From: Sphaerisporangium corydalis
GTDB taxonomy: Bacteria; Actinomycetota; Actinomycetes; Streptosporangiales; Streptosporangiaceae
DNA length: 64,000 bases
Direction: 5' to 3'
NCBI RefSeq assembly: GCF_025506355.1
Contig: NZ_JANZYP010000004.1
Coordinates: forward strand, 197,355 to 261,354
In this document: piece by piece, positions 1 to 9,138 of the stretch
How positions within the stretch are numbered: the first letter of the stretch is position 1
Layout: the number at the start of each line of letters is the position of its first letter
The notes under the pieces: model-generated
Seen by the model: only the letters and a program-made list of their open reading frames with translations
What the model was told of the DNA's origin: nothing
Databases searched by the model: none
Program-made: the position numbers and the translations under genes

Positions 1-720
1 GATCAGCGCGCCGGCGGCCGTGGCCCGCCGGTCGGCGGGCACCCCCAGGGTGACGACCCTCAGCGCGATCCGGCTCGACTCGGCGAAGTGCCGTTCGACC
101 GCCTCGATCGCGGGCCCGTGCCCGTACCGGTCGTGCTCGCGCCGGTAGGGGATGAACGAGACCGAATTCGGCGGGTGGGGACGTTCGGAGTAGGACGTGA
201 GGTGCTCCCGCTCCGCCAGCGAGCGGGCCATCCGCGCGTACTCCTCGGGATCGGGGTGGCCGGCGGACGGGTACCGGGCCAGGTGGTCCCCGAACCTTTC
301 GGCGACCAGCCGCTCGACCTCTGCCCGGACGCCGCCGGTCCGCCGGTCGGTGACGCCGGAGGCGTCCGCAGCGTCGGCGGCGCCGTCGGTGGCCGGCAGG
401 ACGCGCAGGCGGAGGTGCGGGCCACCGTCCCAGTACCGCAGGAAGAAGAACTCGCGCGCCAGCCCGGCCGCGTCGAGCTCGGCCACCAGCGGGGCGACGA
501 CGCCGGTGATGAGCGGGTCCAGGTCGCCCTGGTAGAAGACGTGGGCGCTCACCCAGGCGGACTCGTGCGCGGCGGACTCGGCGAGGGCGGCGGACTCGGC
601 GGGAGCGGCGGGGGCGGAGTCGGAAGGGTTGACCTCGGAGGGGGCGACCTCCGAGGCGGCGACCTCCGAGGGAGCGACCTCCGAGGGAGCGGAATCGGAG
701 GGGGCGGTCCGCTCAGGCAC
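1..720 (-). CDS. SpaB_C / thiopeptide-type bacteriocin biosynthesis protein, partial (split LanB elimination subunit)
   Basis: Translated from the GTG at 718-720, the frame stays open to the window edge, so the C-terminus is missing. After a Ser/Pro/Glu-rich leader (APSEV-like repeats) it reads HVFYQGDLDPLITGVVAPL, then FFFLRYWDGGPHLRLRV, then REHDRYGHGPAIEAVERHF. These are hallmark blocks of the SpaB_C (thiopep_ocin) family, the glutamate-elimination module of class I lanthipeptide and thiopeptide dehydratases. The start overlaps the stop of the upstream LanB gene by 8 bases, so the two are co-translated and probably form one split dehydratase. Family known: such proteins eliminate glutamate from glutamylated Ser/Thr, or, in thiopeptides, catalyse cycloaddition. 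Which of these applies cannot be decided here. The first ~45 residues are low complexity, so the true start could lie further in. Confidence 0.85.
   Translation of the reverse strand, partial: MPERTAPSDSAPSEVAPSEVAASEVAPSEVNPSDSAPAAPAESAALAESAAHESAWVSAHVFYQGDLDPLITGVVAPLVAELDAAGLAREFFFLRYWDGGPHLRLRVLPATDGAADAADASGVTDRRTGGVRAEVERLVAERFGDHLARYPSAGHPDPEEYARMARSLAEREHLTSYSERPHPPNSVSFIPYRREHDRYGHGPAIEAVERHFAESSRIALRVVTLGVPADRRATAAGALI
632..697. repeat. 15-bp in-frame tandem repeat in the SpaB_C leader
   Basis: The unit GCGACCTCCGAGGGA recurs about four times with small changes. On the minus strand it encodes repeated A-P-S-E-V. It sits before the conserved SpaB_C fold, so length changes would be tolerated. 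Confidence 0.7.
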
Positions 721-3649
721 CGCCGGCCCCCGCCGGCTCGGAGATCTCGACGATGAGCTCGGTGACGCGGGGGTCGGCGCCGGCCGGGCCGAGCGCGTCC
801 TGCGGTCCCGGCAGGGCCTCTTCGAAGACCACGACCGGTCCCGCGCCCTTGAGCGTCCGCTCGAACGCCATCACCAGGTACCAGTTGGCGAAGTCGACGT
901 AGACCGGTTTGTGGGACTTGTCGAGGATCCACCGGGTGGTCGGCACCTTCGAGCCGGTGAGCGGGTCGCCGTCGAACACGCGGACGAAGCAGCGCTCCGG
1001 TATCCCGTGCGCCCGCAGCCACACCACGATCCTGACCAGGTAGCTCGCGTCGGACTCGCCCTTGCCGCGCACCGGCACCTGGCCGGTCGCCGCGACCCAG
1101 CGCGCCCGCCGGATGGTGACCCTGCCGACCTCGACGCGCGCGTGGGCGGTCACCGTCTCCGGGACCGACCAGGCGTCGGAGGAGGCGAGCAACGGTGTGC
1201 TGGGACGCATGTAGTACGTGACGCCGAACGCCTGGGCCAGCAGCCGGGCGGCGGCCGGGAGCAGGACGTCCGCCATCATCCCGAGGTGCAGCGTCCTGAC
1301 CTCGGCGCCGAGCCCTCGCGCGGCCAGCCGCGCCAGGTCCGTCGCGGGGTCGTGGACGATCTCCAGGTCCGACAGCGGGATGCGCTCCCCGGCCGGGCGG
1401 GCGCTCTCGGTGAACGGGTAGTCGATCTCGTAGGGCACGCTCGGCAGCCGTACATTCGGGGAAAACGCGAACATCCCGCCGAACTCCGCGAGGACGGGCT
1501 CGCCCGGGGCCGCGTCCCAGGTGTGGTCCGGCGGCGTGCCGCCCGCCTGGCGCACCAGGTGCAGGGTCCTGCCGCGGCCGCGCCCGAAGCCGCCGTGCGC
1601 CGCGTTGACGACGAGGCGCAGGGTCGTGTCGTCGCCGAGCACCTGCAGGTAGCAGGCCATCGACGGCGGCGCGGTGATCCACTCCGGCCAGGTCGCCGCC
1701 AGGCTCGCGAGGACGGCGGGATCGGCGCGGACGACGCCGTCCCCGTCGGCCGGCGGCAGCAGGGCACGGTGCAGGGCCGCGCGGATCCGGCCCAGCTCGC
1801 GCAGCCGGGCGAGGTGGCTGCGTCCCAGGTCCGGGGCCGGGGCGAGGGTCATCCGCAGGAGCCCGGCGAGTTCACGCACGACGGGGCTCTGGTCGGCCTC
1901 GTCGCGCCGCAGGTCCTCCCCGATCGCCTCGTGCAGCAAAAGGAAGCGCACGCGGGCGCCCGGGCCGAACCGTTCCGCGCAGTAGGCGCCCAGGGCCACC
2001 CGCAGGGGCAGCGCCGGGTCGAGCGCGCCGAGCGCGCGCCGTACGACGTCGAGGTCCTCCAGCGCCGGGCGCCAGACGGGCATCGAGAACTCGGCCACGA
2101 CGCCGGTGTGGACGGCGTTCTCCCGCATCACGTCCAGGGGGCGGGTCAGGTGGCCGGACGGCAGGCCGGCCCGTTCGGCGAACCGGCCGAGCGCGGCGCC
2201 GAGCTCCCGCTGCCGGAGGGTGTGCCCCGCCACGTCGGCGACCGCCGCCGGGTGGCGCAGCCGCCACCGGACGTCGTCCACCAGCGCAACGGTGCCGGGG
2301 TCCCCGCCGTTCGCGGTCAGCCAGGCGGACAGCTCACCCAGCGGGTCGGCCGAGAGGTCGGCGACCGGCGACCGGTGGTGCAGCAGCCCGGCGTCCACCA
2401 GGGTCGACAGGAACGGCTCGACCGGCCCCTCGCCCCGGTCGCCGGCGTCGAGCAGGTCCCGCAGGCCGCTCATGGTGTACGAGGCCCCGCCGCCGAGGAT
2501 CCGCAGGCACTCGCGGACGGCGGGCGTGGCCGGCACGGTGACGATCGGCTCCCCGGGCGCGGGGCCGAGGAACCTGACCGTGCCCTCGTCCAGGGTGGCG
2601 CTCGGGTTGAGGCGCAGCGGCATGGCCTGCGCCACCCGAGGGTCGGCGCACAGTGCGGTGACCAGCCGTTTCAGCAGGAACCCGTTGACCTCCAGCACGC
2701 CGAGCACCGGGCCGCGCTCCGCGAACCGCGCGCGAGGGCCGCCAGGCGACCACGTTCCCGCCCCGCTGACGGTGAACGTGCTGAACGGGCTGGTCTTGGC
2801 GGCGGCCCGCGCCGCGTACTTGGCCAGCCGGGTCAGGGACTGCCGCCGGGGGCGGCTCTTCTCGTCGGCCAGCCACTTGGCCGTCTCGCCGTACAGCGCC
2901 GGGCTGGCCTGGGACAGGGCGCGCTGGAAGCCCGGGTCCCCCACGATCTCGCGCAGCGCCGCCTGCTTGATCTCGGCCTCCCAGGCCAAAAACCTCGGCA
3001 GCCGGGCGCTCAGCCGCTCGCGCTCGCCCAGGGTCTCGACCCAGGACGCCACCCGGCCGGCCATGCCGGCGGGCAGCACGGCGGCCACGTGCTCGTTCCA
3101 CTCCCGCTCCGACGGCCGCCGCCCCCGGTGCACCGCGCGCCGCAACCCGACCAGCACCGCCCGGCCCGCGACCTCTCGCGCGGGCCCCGCCTCCGGGTCG
3201 CCGTCCCGCGAGGGCGGGGCGTCGGAGACGGCGACCCCCGTACAGCGCGCCCCCTCCGGCGCGGAGACGACCGGCGAGGCGGCGGGGCGGGAGGGTACGG
3301 CCGTGGTGGCGGGCCGGGAGGGGACGGTTCGCGCAGGAGGGGATTTCAGCCCGCCGATGACCGCGTAAAGCTCGTCCGCCAGGATGTCGCCCTCGGCGGC
3401 GAGCCGTTCACGCAGTTCGGCGATCTCGCGGACCCGCGTGGACGAGTCCTCGAAACGCAGCCGCTCCATGGCCGACATCGGCAGGCCGGCCACCCGCACC
3501 ACCAGCGGCGACGCCACCCTGACCCCATTCGGCAGGACGAATTTCTCCTCCACAGGACGAGCCGGCCCTTTCGCTAGTGCGGTTTCCGCGAACCGTCGCC
3601 GGGCCGCCCTCGTTTCCCCGCCACGCGCACCCGGAGGCAGGGGCGGCAT
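713..3649 (-). CDS. Lantibiotic dehydratase N-terminal (tRNA-dependent glutamylation) protein, LanB-like
   Basis: About 978 residues. The block RAAAKTSPFSTFTVSGAG (Lys near 2797) is the diagnostic signature of the LanB glutamylation domain, which uses glutamyl-tRNA to activate Ser/Thr of a precursor peptide. Near the N-terminus SPLVVRVAGLP matches the usual LanB opening. An insertion of ~60 residues rich in Pro/Ser/Ala (repeated TVPSRPA/AVPSRPA) follows the first ~100 residues and is unusual for the family. The elimination domain is on the next gene. The frame remains open to a GTG at 3703, but the 18 extra codons have poor GC at third positions and no ribosome binding site. The ATG at 3649 also lacks a clear one, so the start is uncertain. 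A TTGACA hexamer lies at 3712-3717 on this strand. No precursor peptide is seen nearby, and a peptide-aminoacyl-tRNA-ligase (PEARL) role is an alternative. Confidence 0.85.
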   Translation of the reverse strand: MPPLPPGARGGETRAARRRFAETALAKGPARPVEEKFVLPNGVRVASPLVVRVAGLPMSAMERLRFEDSSTRVREIAELRERLAAEGDILADELYAVIGGLKSPPARTVPSRPATTAVPSRPAASPVVSAPEGARCTGVAVSDAPPSRDGDPEAGPAREVAGRAVLVGLRRAVHRGRRPSEREWNEHVAAVLPAGMAGRVASWVETLGERERLSARLPRFLAWEAEIKQAALREIVGDPGFQRALSQASPALYGETAKWLADEKSRPRRQSLTRLAKYAARAAAKTSPFSTFTVSGAGTWSPGGPRARFAERGPVLGVLEVNGFLLKRLVTALCADPRVAQAMPLRLNPSATLDEGTVRFLGPAPGEPIVTVPATPAVRECLRILGGGASYTMSGLRDLLDAGDRGEGPVEPFLSTLVDAGLLHHRSPVADLSADPLGELSAWLTANGGDPGTVALVDDVRWRLRHPAAVADVAGHTLRQRELGAALGRFAERAGLPSGHLTRPLDVMRENAVHTGVVAEFSMPVWRPALEDLDVVRRALGALDPALPLRVALGAYCAERFGPGARVRFLLLHEAIGEDLRRDEADQSPVVRELAGLLRMTLAPAPDLGRSHLARLRELGRIRAALHRALLPPADGDGVVRADPAVLASLAATWPEWITAPPSMACYLQVLGDDTTLRLVVNAAHGGFGRGRGRTLHLVRQAGGTPPDHTWDAAPGEPVLAEFGGMFAFSPNVRLPSVPYEIDYPFTESARPAGERIPLSDLEIVHDPATDLARLAARGLGAEVRTLHLGMMADVLLPAAARLLAQAFGVTYYMRPSTPLLASSDAWSVPETVTAHARVEVGRVTIRRARWVAATGQVPVRGKGESDASYLVRIVVWLRAHGIPERCFVRVFDGDPLTGSKVPTTRWILDKSHKPVYVDFANWYLVMAFERTLKGAGPVVVFEEALPGPQDALGPAGADPRVTELIVEISEPAGAGGA

Positions 3650-3852
3650 TGTTCGAAAGGGCCGGTCGGGTCGGCGAAGATGGTGAATGAATTTCTTTGC
3701 CACAGCAGCGTGTCAAGTATTTCCATTCGCCGGCTCGGCCACATCCGCCGATGTCGACCACCCTCAGCCAGTCCCCGGCTGGTTCTGACTGGTCCAGACC
3801 GGACTAGACGCGTTCACGGGCCGGTTCACGGGCCGCGCCGGCCGCACTTCCG

Positions 3853-3887
3853 GACGCGGACCACCGAAGGACGCGGACCACCGAAGG
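3853..3887. repeat. 17-bp tandem direct repeat between the MerR and LanB genes
   Basis: The unit GACGCGGACCACCGAAG is present twice in succession, just after the MerR stop codon. No small ORF with a convincing leader/core precursor pattern was found in the ~260-bp gap. Confidence 0.6.
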
Positions 3888-3913
3888 ACCCGGACCGCCA
3901 CCGGCCGCCCGGG

Positions 3914-4846
3914 CTACGCGCGGGCGCGCAGGGCCTGGGCGAACCAGTCGAGCACCGGGGCCACGGTCTCGGGGGCGGGCCAGCCGTTGACGACCGCGAG
4001 CAGCCGCAGGTACCGCTCCCTGCGCGGGTCGTTCGCGGTCTCCAGCAGCGTCAGCAGCCGGCTCCGCAGATCCTCGTCGTCGGCGCGGCCGGACACGCGC
4101 GCGTACTGGGCCGTGACGGCCGCGACCACCGGATCGGCCTGCGGCGACGCCGGGCCGGCACCGGCGGCCAGCGCCGGTCCCGCGTGGTCACGGACGATCG
4201 CGGTGGCGTCGCGGCCCGGGCCCGTGGCGCCGCCCTGGGCGCGGTCGGCCGCGAGGTATCCGGCCATGCGCCGCACGACGGCCCGGAAGCCGGGGTCCTG
4301 GGACAGCTCCGCCAGCTCGACCCAGGCCTCGACCTGCTCGGCGGCCGGGTCGCCTGGCAGCTCGGGGGTCATCGAGCGCATGATCCCCGCGAATCCGGGT
4401 TCGCCGTGCAGCCCTTCGAAGGCGGTGCCGAGGAACTCGCCGATCAGGCGGCGTCGTTCGTCCTCGGAGAGCGTGGCCAGCTTGTGCATGAGATCCATCT
4501 CCTCTTGGGTGGACCCGCGCTCGGCCACCGCCACCAGCACCGCGCGCCGCAGGCGCAACGTCCTGATCTGCACCGCCAGTGCCTCGGCGTGCGCCGCGGC
4601 GACCTCGGGGAGCGAGATCTCCCGGTCCGCGACCCTGCGGATCGTGGGCAGGTCCAGCCCCAGTTCGCGCAGCGTCCGTACGAGGTCCAGGCGCGCGACG
4701 GCGTCGATGCCGTAGAGGCGGTAGCCGGCCGGGCTTCGGAGGGCCGGCGGCACGATCCCCCGGTCGGAGTAGAACCGGATGGCCTTGACCGTGAGCCCGG
4801 TCCGCCTGGCCAGTTCGCCGATCGAGTAGAGCGCGTCGCCGTCCAT
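3914..4846 (-). CDS. MerR-family transcriptional regulator
   Basis: 310 residues. The N-terminal ~70 residues are a MerR winged helix (YSIGELARRTGLTVKAIRFY, then GYRLYG). A helical dimerisation segment follows (to ~125), then a ~185-residue C-terminal domain ending LETANDPRRERYLRLL and NGWPAPE, a pattern of actinobacterial MerR proteins with ligand-binding tails. Start is the ATG at 4844-4846. A 6-bp inverted repeat with a 19-bp-spaced promoter lies directly upstream, which suggests autoregulation by DNA untwisting as usual for MerR. It is on the same strand as the LanB genes with a ~260-bp gap, so it may or may not control them. The effector is unknown. Confidence 0.9.
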   Translation of the reverse strand: MDGDALYSIGELARRTGLTVKAIRFYSDRGIVPPALRSPAGYRLYGIDAVARLDLVRTLRELGLDLPTIRRVADREISLPEVAAAHAEALAVQIRTLRLRRAVLVAVAERGSTQEEMDLMHKLATLSEDERRRLIGEFLGTAFEGLHGEPGFAGIMRSMTPELPGDPAAEQVEAWVELAELSQDPGFRAVVRRMAGYLAADRAQGGATGPGRDATAIVRDHAGPALAAGAGPASPQADPVVAAVTAQYARVSGRADDEDLRSRLLTLLETANDPRRERYLRLLAVVNGWPAPETVAPVLDWFAQALRARA

Positions 4847-4854
4847 GTCCTCAC

Positions 4855-4884
4855 CCTCACGTCTCCCCTTGAAGGAGACTCAAG
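4855..4884 (-). promoter_or_regulatory. Candidate MerR-type promoter/operator
   Basis: GTCTCC (4861-4866) and GGAGAC (4874-4879) form a perfect inverted repeat. On the minus strand a TTGAGT -35 (4879-4884) is followed after 19 bases by GAGGGT, an over-long spacer typical of MerR-controlled promoters. The predicted start of transcription falls at about the ATG of the MerR gene, so the transcript may be leaderless. Confidence 0.5.
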
Positions 4885-4965
4885 CCCGCCCGCCCCCTTG
4901 GGCGAAAGGGGCGTTTCCAGCCGTTGACGCGACCGTAGCGCGTATGTAACATTTGGCCAACACTG

Positions 4966-4980
4966 TGCAAGATTCTTGCA
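4966..4980. promoter_or_regulatory. Palindrome TGCAAGATTCTTGCA upstream of the GH87 gene
   Basis: Two perfect 7-bp arms around one central base, ~140 bases before the glucanase start. The form resembles LacI-family operators found before actinobacterial polysaccharide-degrading enzymes (inference). No other gene lies in this 270-bp gap. A weaker hairpin (CGCCCCCTT / AAAGGGGCG) occurs near 4890-4913. Confidence 0.4.
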
Positions 4981-5120
4981 ATCAGATGTTCTTTTTCTCG
5001 CTGTTCCTCGCAACTTCAGGGATGCACTGCGTCCGTGCACCTACCCCCCATCCGTGTGCGGCGAAGGCGAACGCCTTGCGGCCCCGACCCTGTCGTGCCT
5101 GACGAGAGAGAAGAACGCGA

Positions 5121-8100
5121 ATGAGAAAACCACACAGACCGGTACGGCTGGTGGCGGCCATCGTCGCCGCCGGCCTGTTCGTCATGGGGGCGGTCGTCCC
5201 CGCCTCCGCCGCGGGCGGACCCAACCTGTCCCTCGGAAAGTCGACCCTGGCCAGCAGTTCCACGGGCGGGCAGGTGGTCGCGGCCGTCAACGACGGCGAC
5301 CAGAGCACGTACTGGGAGAGCACCAACAACGTCTTCCCGCAGTGGGCCCGTGTCGACCTCGGCACCGCCACCAGCGTCGACCAGATCGTCCTGAAGCTGC
5401 CCCCGCCGTCCGTCTGGCAGACCCGCACCCAGACGCTCTCCGTCCAGGGCAGCGCCGACGGCTCGAACTTCACCACGGTCGTGCCCTCGGCCGGCTACAC
5501 GTTCAACCCCGCGACCGGTAACAAGGTCACGATCAACTTCACCGCCGCGGCGTACCGGTACTGGCGTGCCAACATCACCGCCAACACCGGCTGGCCCGCG
5601 GGGCAGATCTCCGAGTTCGAGATCTACGGCGCCGGCGGCGGCGAGAACCAGAACCCGACGGCTCCCGGCAACCTCGCCTACACCCAGCCCTCGGGCACCC
5701 AGATCAGGCTGACCTGGACCGCCTCGACCGACGACGTGGGCGTCACCGGCTACGACGTCTACGCCAACGACCAGCTCCGGGGCAGCGTCGCCGGCAACGT
5801 GCTGACCTACACCGACACCCAGCAGGCGTCGGCGACCGTGACGTACTACGTGCGGGCCAAGGACGCGGCGGGCAACCAGTCGGCCCCCAGCAACTCGGTG
5901 ACCCGCACCGGCAGCGGCACCGGCGATCCCGGGACGAACCTGGCGATCGGCAAGGAGATCGTCGAGTCCGGCCACGTGTTCACGTTCGCCGCGGCCAACG
6001 CCAACGACAACAACCTGGCCACCTACTGGGAGGCCAACTCCGGGGCGTTCCCGAACACGCTGACCGTCAAGCTCGGCGCCAACGCCACCGTGAACTCGGT
6101 CATCGTCAAGCTCAACCCGGACGCCTCCTGGGGCACCCGCCAGCAGAACATCCAGGTCCTGGGCCGCGAGCAGAGCGCCACGACGTACACCAACCTGGTG
6201 TCGGCGGCCACCTACACCTTCAACCCGGCCTCCGGCGGCAACTCGGTCAAGATCGACTTCGCGGCGACCGTCGCCGACGTCCAGCTGAAGTTCGCGAGCA
6301 ACAGCGGCGCGCCCGGCGGCCAGGTCGCCGAGTTCCAGGTCATGGGCTTCCCCGCGCCGAACCCCGACCTCACGGTCACCGGCGTGACGTGGACCCCGGC
6401 CTCGCCGAACGAGACCAGCGCGATCACCCTGTCGGCCACCGTCAGGAACTCCGGCAACCTGGCCTCCCCCGCCGACAGCGTCAACCTCAACCTCGGCGGC
6501 GCGCTGGTCGGGACCGTCGCGGTCCCCGCGCTGGCCGTCAACGGGACCGCCACGGTGACGCAGAACATCGGCACCCGCGGCGAGGGCTCGTACGCGGTCA
6601 GCGCCAGAGTGGACGCCGACAACACCGTCTTCGAGCAGAACGAGAACAACAACCTGTTCACCGCGGCGGCGCCACTGGTGGTCGCCCAGGCCCCCGGCCC
6701 CGACCTGCAGGTCCTCGGCGTCACCACCAGCCCGACGAACCCGGCGGTCGGCGCGGCCGTCACGTTCACCGTGTCGGTGAAGAACCGGGGCACCACCGCG
6801 ACGGGCGCCACCACGGTCACCCGGGTCGCGGTGGGCGGCACCACGCTGAACACCAACACCCCGTCGATCGCCGCCGGCGCGACCACCAACGTGGCCATCG
6901 GCGGGAGCTGGACCGCCACCAGCGGCGGCGCCACCATCACCGCCACCGCCGACGCGACCGGCGTGGTCACCGAGACCAACGAGACCAACAACACGTTCTC
7001 GCAGGCCATCGTGGTCGGGCGCGGAGCGGCGGTCCCGTGGGTCGAGTACGAGGCCGAGACCGCCCGCTACCAGGGCACCCTTCTGGAGGCCGACCCGCTG
7101 CGCACCTTCGGGCACACCAACTTCGCCACCGAGTCCTCGGGCCGCAAGTCGGTGCGGCTGAACAGCACGGGACAGTTCGTCGAGTTCACCTCGACCAACC
7201 AGACCAACTCGATCGTGGTGCGCAACTCCATCCCGGACGCGCCGGGCGGTGGCGGCATCGACGCCACCATCAGCCTGTACATCAACGACACCTTCGCCCA
7301 GAAGCTGACGCTGTCGTCGCGGCACAGTTGGCTGTACGGGAACACCGACGGCCCCGAGGCGCTCACGAACAACCCGCAGACCGACGCACGGCGGCTGTTC
7401 GACGAGTCCCACGCGCTGCTGGCGTCGTCCTACCCGGCCGGCACGAGGTTCAAGTTGCAGCGCGACGCCACCGACACCGCGTCCTTCTACATCATCGACA
7501 TGATCGACCTGGAGCAGGTGGCGCCGGCCGCGAGCCAGCCGGCCGGCTGCACCTCTATCACCACCTACGGCGCGGTGGCCAACGACGGCCTCGACGACAC
7601 GGCCGCCATCCAGCGTGCGGTGACCGACGACCAGAACGGCGTCATCAGCTGCGTGTGGATCCCGGCCGGGCAGTGGCGGCAGGAGCAGAAGATCCTCACC
7701 GACGACCCGCTGAACCGGGGCCAGTGGAACCAGGTGGGCATCAGCAACGTCACGATCCGCGGCGCGGGCATGTGGCACTCCCAGCTCTACACCCTGACCG
7801 AGCCGCAGAACGTGGTGGGCGGCATCAACCACCCGCACGAGGGCAACTTCGGCTTCGACATCGACAGCAACACCCAGATCTCCGACATCGCCATCTTCGG
7901 CTCGGGCCGGATCCGCGGCGGTGACGGCAACGCCGAGGGCGGCGTGGGCCTGAACGGCCGGTTCGGCCTCAACACCAAGATCACCAACGTGTGGATCGAG
8001 CACGCCAACGTGGGCGTCTGGGTCGGCCGCGACTACGACAACATCCCCGCCCTGTGGGGTCCCGGCGACGGGCTGCAGTTCTCCGGCATGCGCATCCGCG

Positions 8101-8768
8101 ACACCTACGCCGACGGCATCAACTTCACCAACGGCACGCGCAACTCGCGGGTGTTCAACTCCTCGTTCCGCACCACCGGGGACGACGCGCTGGCGGTCTG
8201 GGCGAGCAAGTACGTCAAGGACACGTCGGTGGACGTCGGGCACGACAACCACTTCGTCAACAACACCATCCAGCTCCCCTGGCGGGCGAACGGCATCGCC
8301 ATCTACGGCGGCTACGGCAACACCATCGAGAACAACCTGATCTACGACACGATGAACTACCCCGCCATCATGCTGGCCACCGACCACGACCCGCTGCCCT
8401 TCTCCGGGCAGACCCTGATCGCCAACAACGCGATCTACCGGGGCGGCGGCGTCTTCTGGGGCGAGGCCCAGAAGTTCGGAGCCATCACGATCTTCCCGGC
8501 GAGCCAGGACATCACCGGGGTCACCATCAGGGACACCGACATCTACGACTCGACCTACGACGGCATCCAGTTCAAGAACGGCGGCGGCAACGTGCCGGGC
8601 GTCGTGATCACCAACGTGAAGATCGACAAGTCCAACAACGGCGCCGGAATCCTGGCCATGAGCGGTGCCAGGGGCAGCGCGACGCTGACCAACGTCACCA
8701 TCACCAACTCGGCCACCGGCAACATCGTCAGGGAGCCGGGCACCCAGTTCGTGATCAACGGCGGCTGA
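5121..8768 (+). CDS. Secreted multidomain GH87-type alpha-1,3-glucanase / mycodextranase
   Basis: 1215 residues. A signal peptide (1-31, ending PASA-A) is followed by an F5/8-type discoidin domain (~33-170), FN3 (~177-262), a second discoidin domain (~268-410), two CARDB domains (~415-520, ~525-640), a carbohydrate-binding region beginning YEAETARYQG (~645-805) and a C-terminal right-handed beta-helix (~815-1215). Asp998, Asp1021 and Asp1022 (ADGINF ... RTTGDDALAVW) keep the 23/24-residue spacing that I recall for the three catalytic Asp of GH87 alpha-1,3-glucanases. Role: extracellular hydrolysis of alpha-1,3-glucan or nigeran-like glucan, for example of fungal walls or dental-type mutan. 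Start ATG is preceded by a weak GAGAGAG. Monocistronic, with a palindromic operator candidate upstream and a hairpin downstream. Exact substrate is inferred only from the family. Confidence 0.85.
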   Translation: MRKPHRPVRLVAAIVAAGLFVMGAVVPASAAGGPNLSLGKSTLASSSTGGQVVAAVNDGDQSTYWESTNNVFPQWARVDLGTATSVDQIVLKLPPPSVWQTRTQTLSVQGSADGSNFTTVVPSAGYTFNPATGNKVTINFTAAAYRYWRANITANTGWPAGQISEFEIYGAGGGENQNPTAPGNLAYTQPSGTQIRLTWTASTDDVGVTGYDVYANDQLRGSVAGNVLTYTDTQQASATVTYYVRAKDAAGNQSAPSNSVTRTGSGTGDPGTNLAIGKEIVESGHVFTFAAANANDNNLATYWEANSGAFPNTLTVKLGANATVNSVIVKLNPDASWGTRQQNIQVLGREQSATTYTNLVSAATYTFNPASGGNSVKIDFAATVADVQLKFASNSGAPGGQVAEFQVMGFPAPNPDLTVTGVTWTPASPNETSAITLSATVRNSGNLASPADSVNLNLGGALVGTVAVPALAVNGTATVTQNIGTRGEGSYAVSARVDADNTVFEQNENNNLFTAAAPLVVAQAPGPDLQVLGVTTSPTNPAVGAAVTFTVSVKNRGTTATGATTVTRVAVGGTTLNTNTPSIAAGATTNVAIGGSWTATSGGATITATADATGVVTETNETNNTFSQAIVVGRGAAVPWVEYEAETARYQGTLLEADPLRTFGHTNFATESSGRKSVRLNSTGQFVEFTSTNQTNSIVVRNSIPDAPGGGGIDATISLYINDTFAQKLTLSSRHSWLYGNTDGPEALTNNPQTDARRLFDESHALLASSYPAGTRFKLQRDATDTASFYIIDMIDLEQVAPAASQPAGCTSITTYGAVANDGLDDTAAIQRAVTDDQNGVISCVWIPAGQWRQEQKILTDDPLNRGQWNQVGISNVTIRGAGMWHSQLYTLTEPQNVVGGINHPHEGNFGFDIDSNTQISDIAIFGSGRIRGGDGNAEGGVGLNGRFGLNTKITNVWIEHANVGVWVGRDYDNIPALWGPGDGLQFSGMRIRDTYADGINFTNGTRNSRVFNSSFRTTGDDALAVWASKYVKDTSVDVGHDNHFVNNTIQLPWRANGIAIYGGYGNTIENNLIYDTMNYPAIMLATDHDPLPFSGQTLIANNAIYRGGGVFWGEAQKFGAITIFPASQDITGVTIRDTDIYDSTYDGIQFKNGGGNVPGVVITNVKIDKSNNGAGILAMSGARGSATLTNVTITNSATGNIVREPGTQFVINGG

Positions 8769-8806
8769 TCCCCACGTGATCACCGGCGGCTGACCCCGCT
8801 CTCCTG

Positions 8807-8840
8807 CCGGTCCCGTGCGCCCACCGGCGCCCGGGACCGG
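8807..8840 (+). terminator. Candidate terminator hairpin after the glucanase gene
   Basis: CCGGTCCCG (8807-8815) pairs perfectly with CGGGACCGG (8832-8840). No T-tract, which is usual in such GC-rich genomes. The next ~300 bases, to 9138, contain no gene I can support. Confidence 0.5.
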
Positions 8841-9138
8841 ACACCCACCGGCCAGGTGGCGCGCTCCCCCATCCGGGGAGCCCGTCCCTGGCCGGTCGGG
8901 TTATATGTGCCGAAGTGCATGGACGCGGCCCGCCCGCGGCCGGATGCTCGGCCAGGGGGACGCGACGGGGCTGACCGCCTCCACAGCGAGCCCGAGGGGC
9001 CGGGCGGCGATGGCACAGGATGGCACGCCGCTCAGGTGGGGACCGCTCGCGACGGACGCGGTCATCCGCGTCTCCCACGCTCGGTCACCGACACGAACGG
9101 GGAGACAGGAATGGTCAAGCACAGATGGGGAGGGACGG

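Noticed and set aside
629..3577. A 980-codon open frame opposite the LanB gene
   Set aside because: Same artefact; the minus strand carries unmistakable LanB motifs.
3704..3913. A short minus-strand ORF (~21-27 codons, GTG start) as a RiPP precursor
   Set aside because: No ribosome binding site at good distance, no Cys, no leader/core pattern and no conserved cleavage motif.
4966..4981. TGCAA-N6-TGCAA spacing at the GH87 promoter as a fourth SARP box
   Set aside because: The 11-bp spacing follows from the palindrome TGCAAGATTCTTGCA itself, and no -10-like hexamer lies 8 bases after it on either strand.
5016..8783. Very long open frames antisense to real genes, such as one opposite the glucanase
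   Set aside because: Repetitive Val/Gly/Asp/Arg composition with no motif; shadows produced by GC-rich codon bias.
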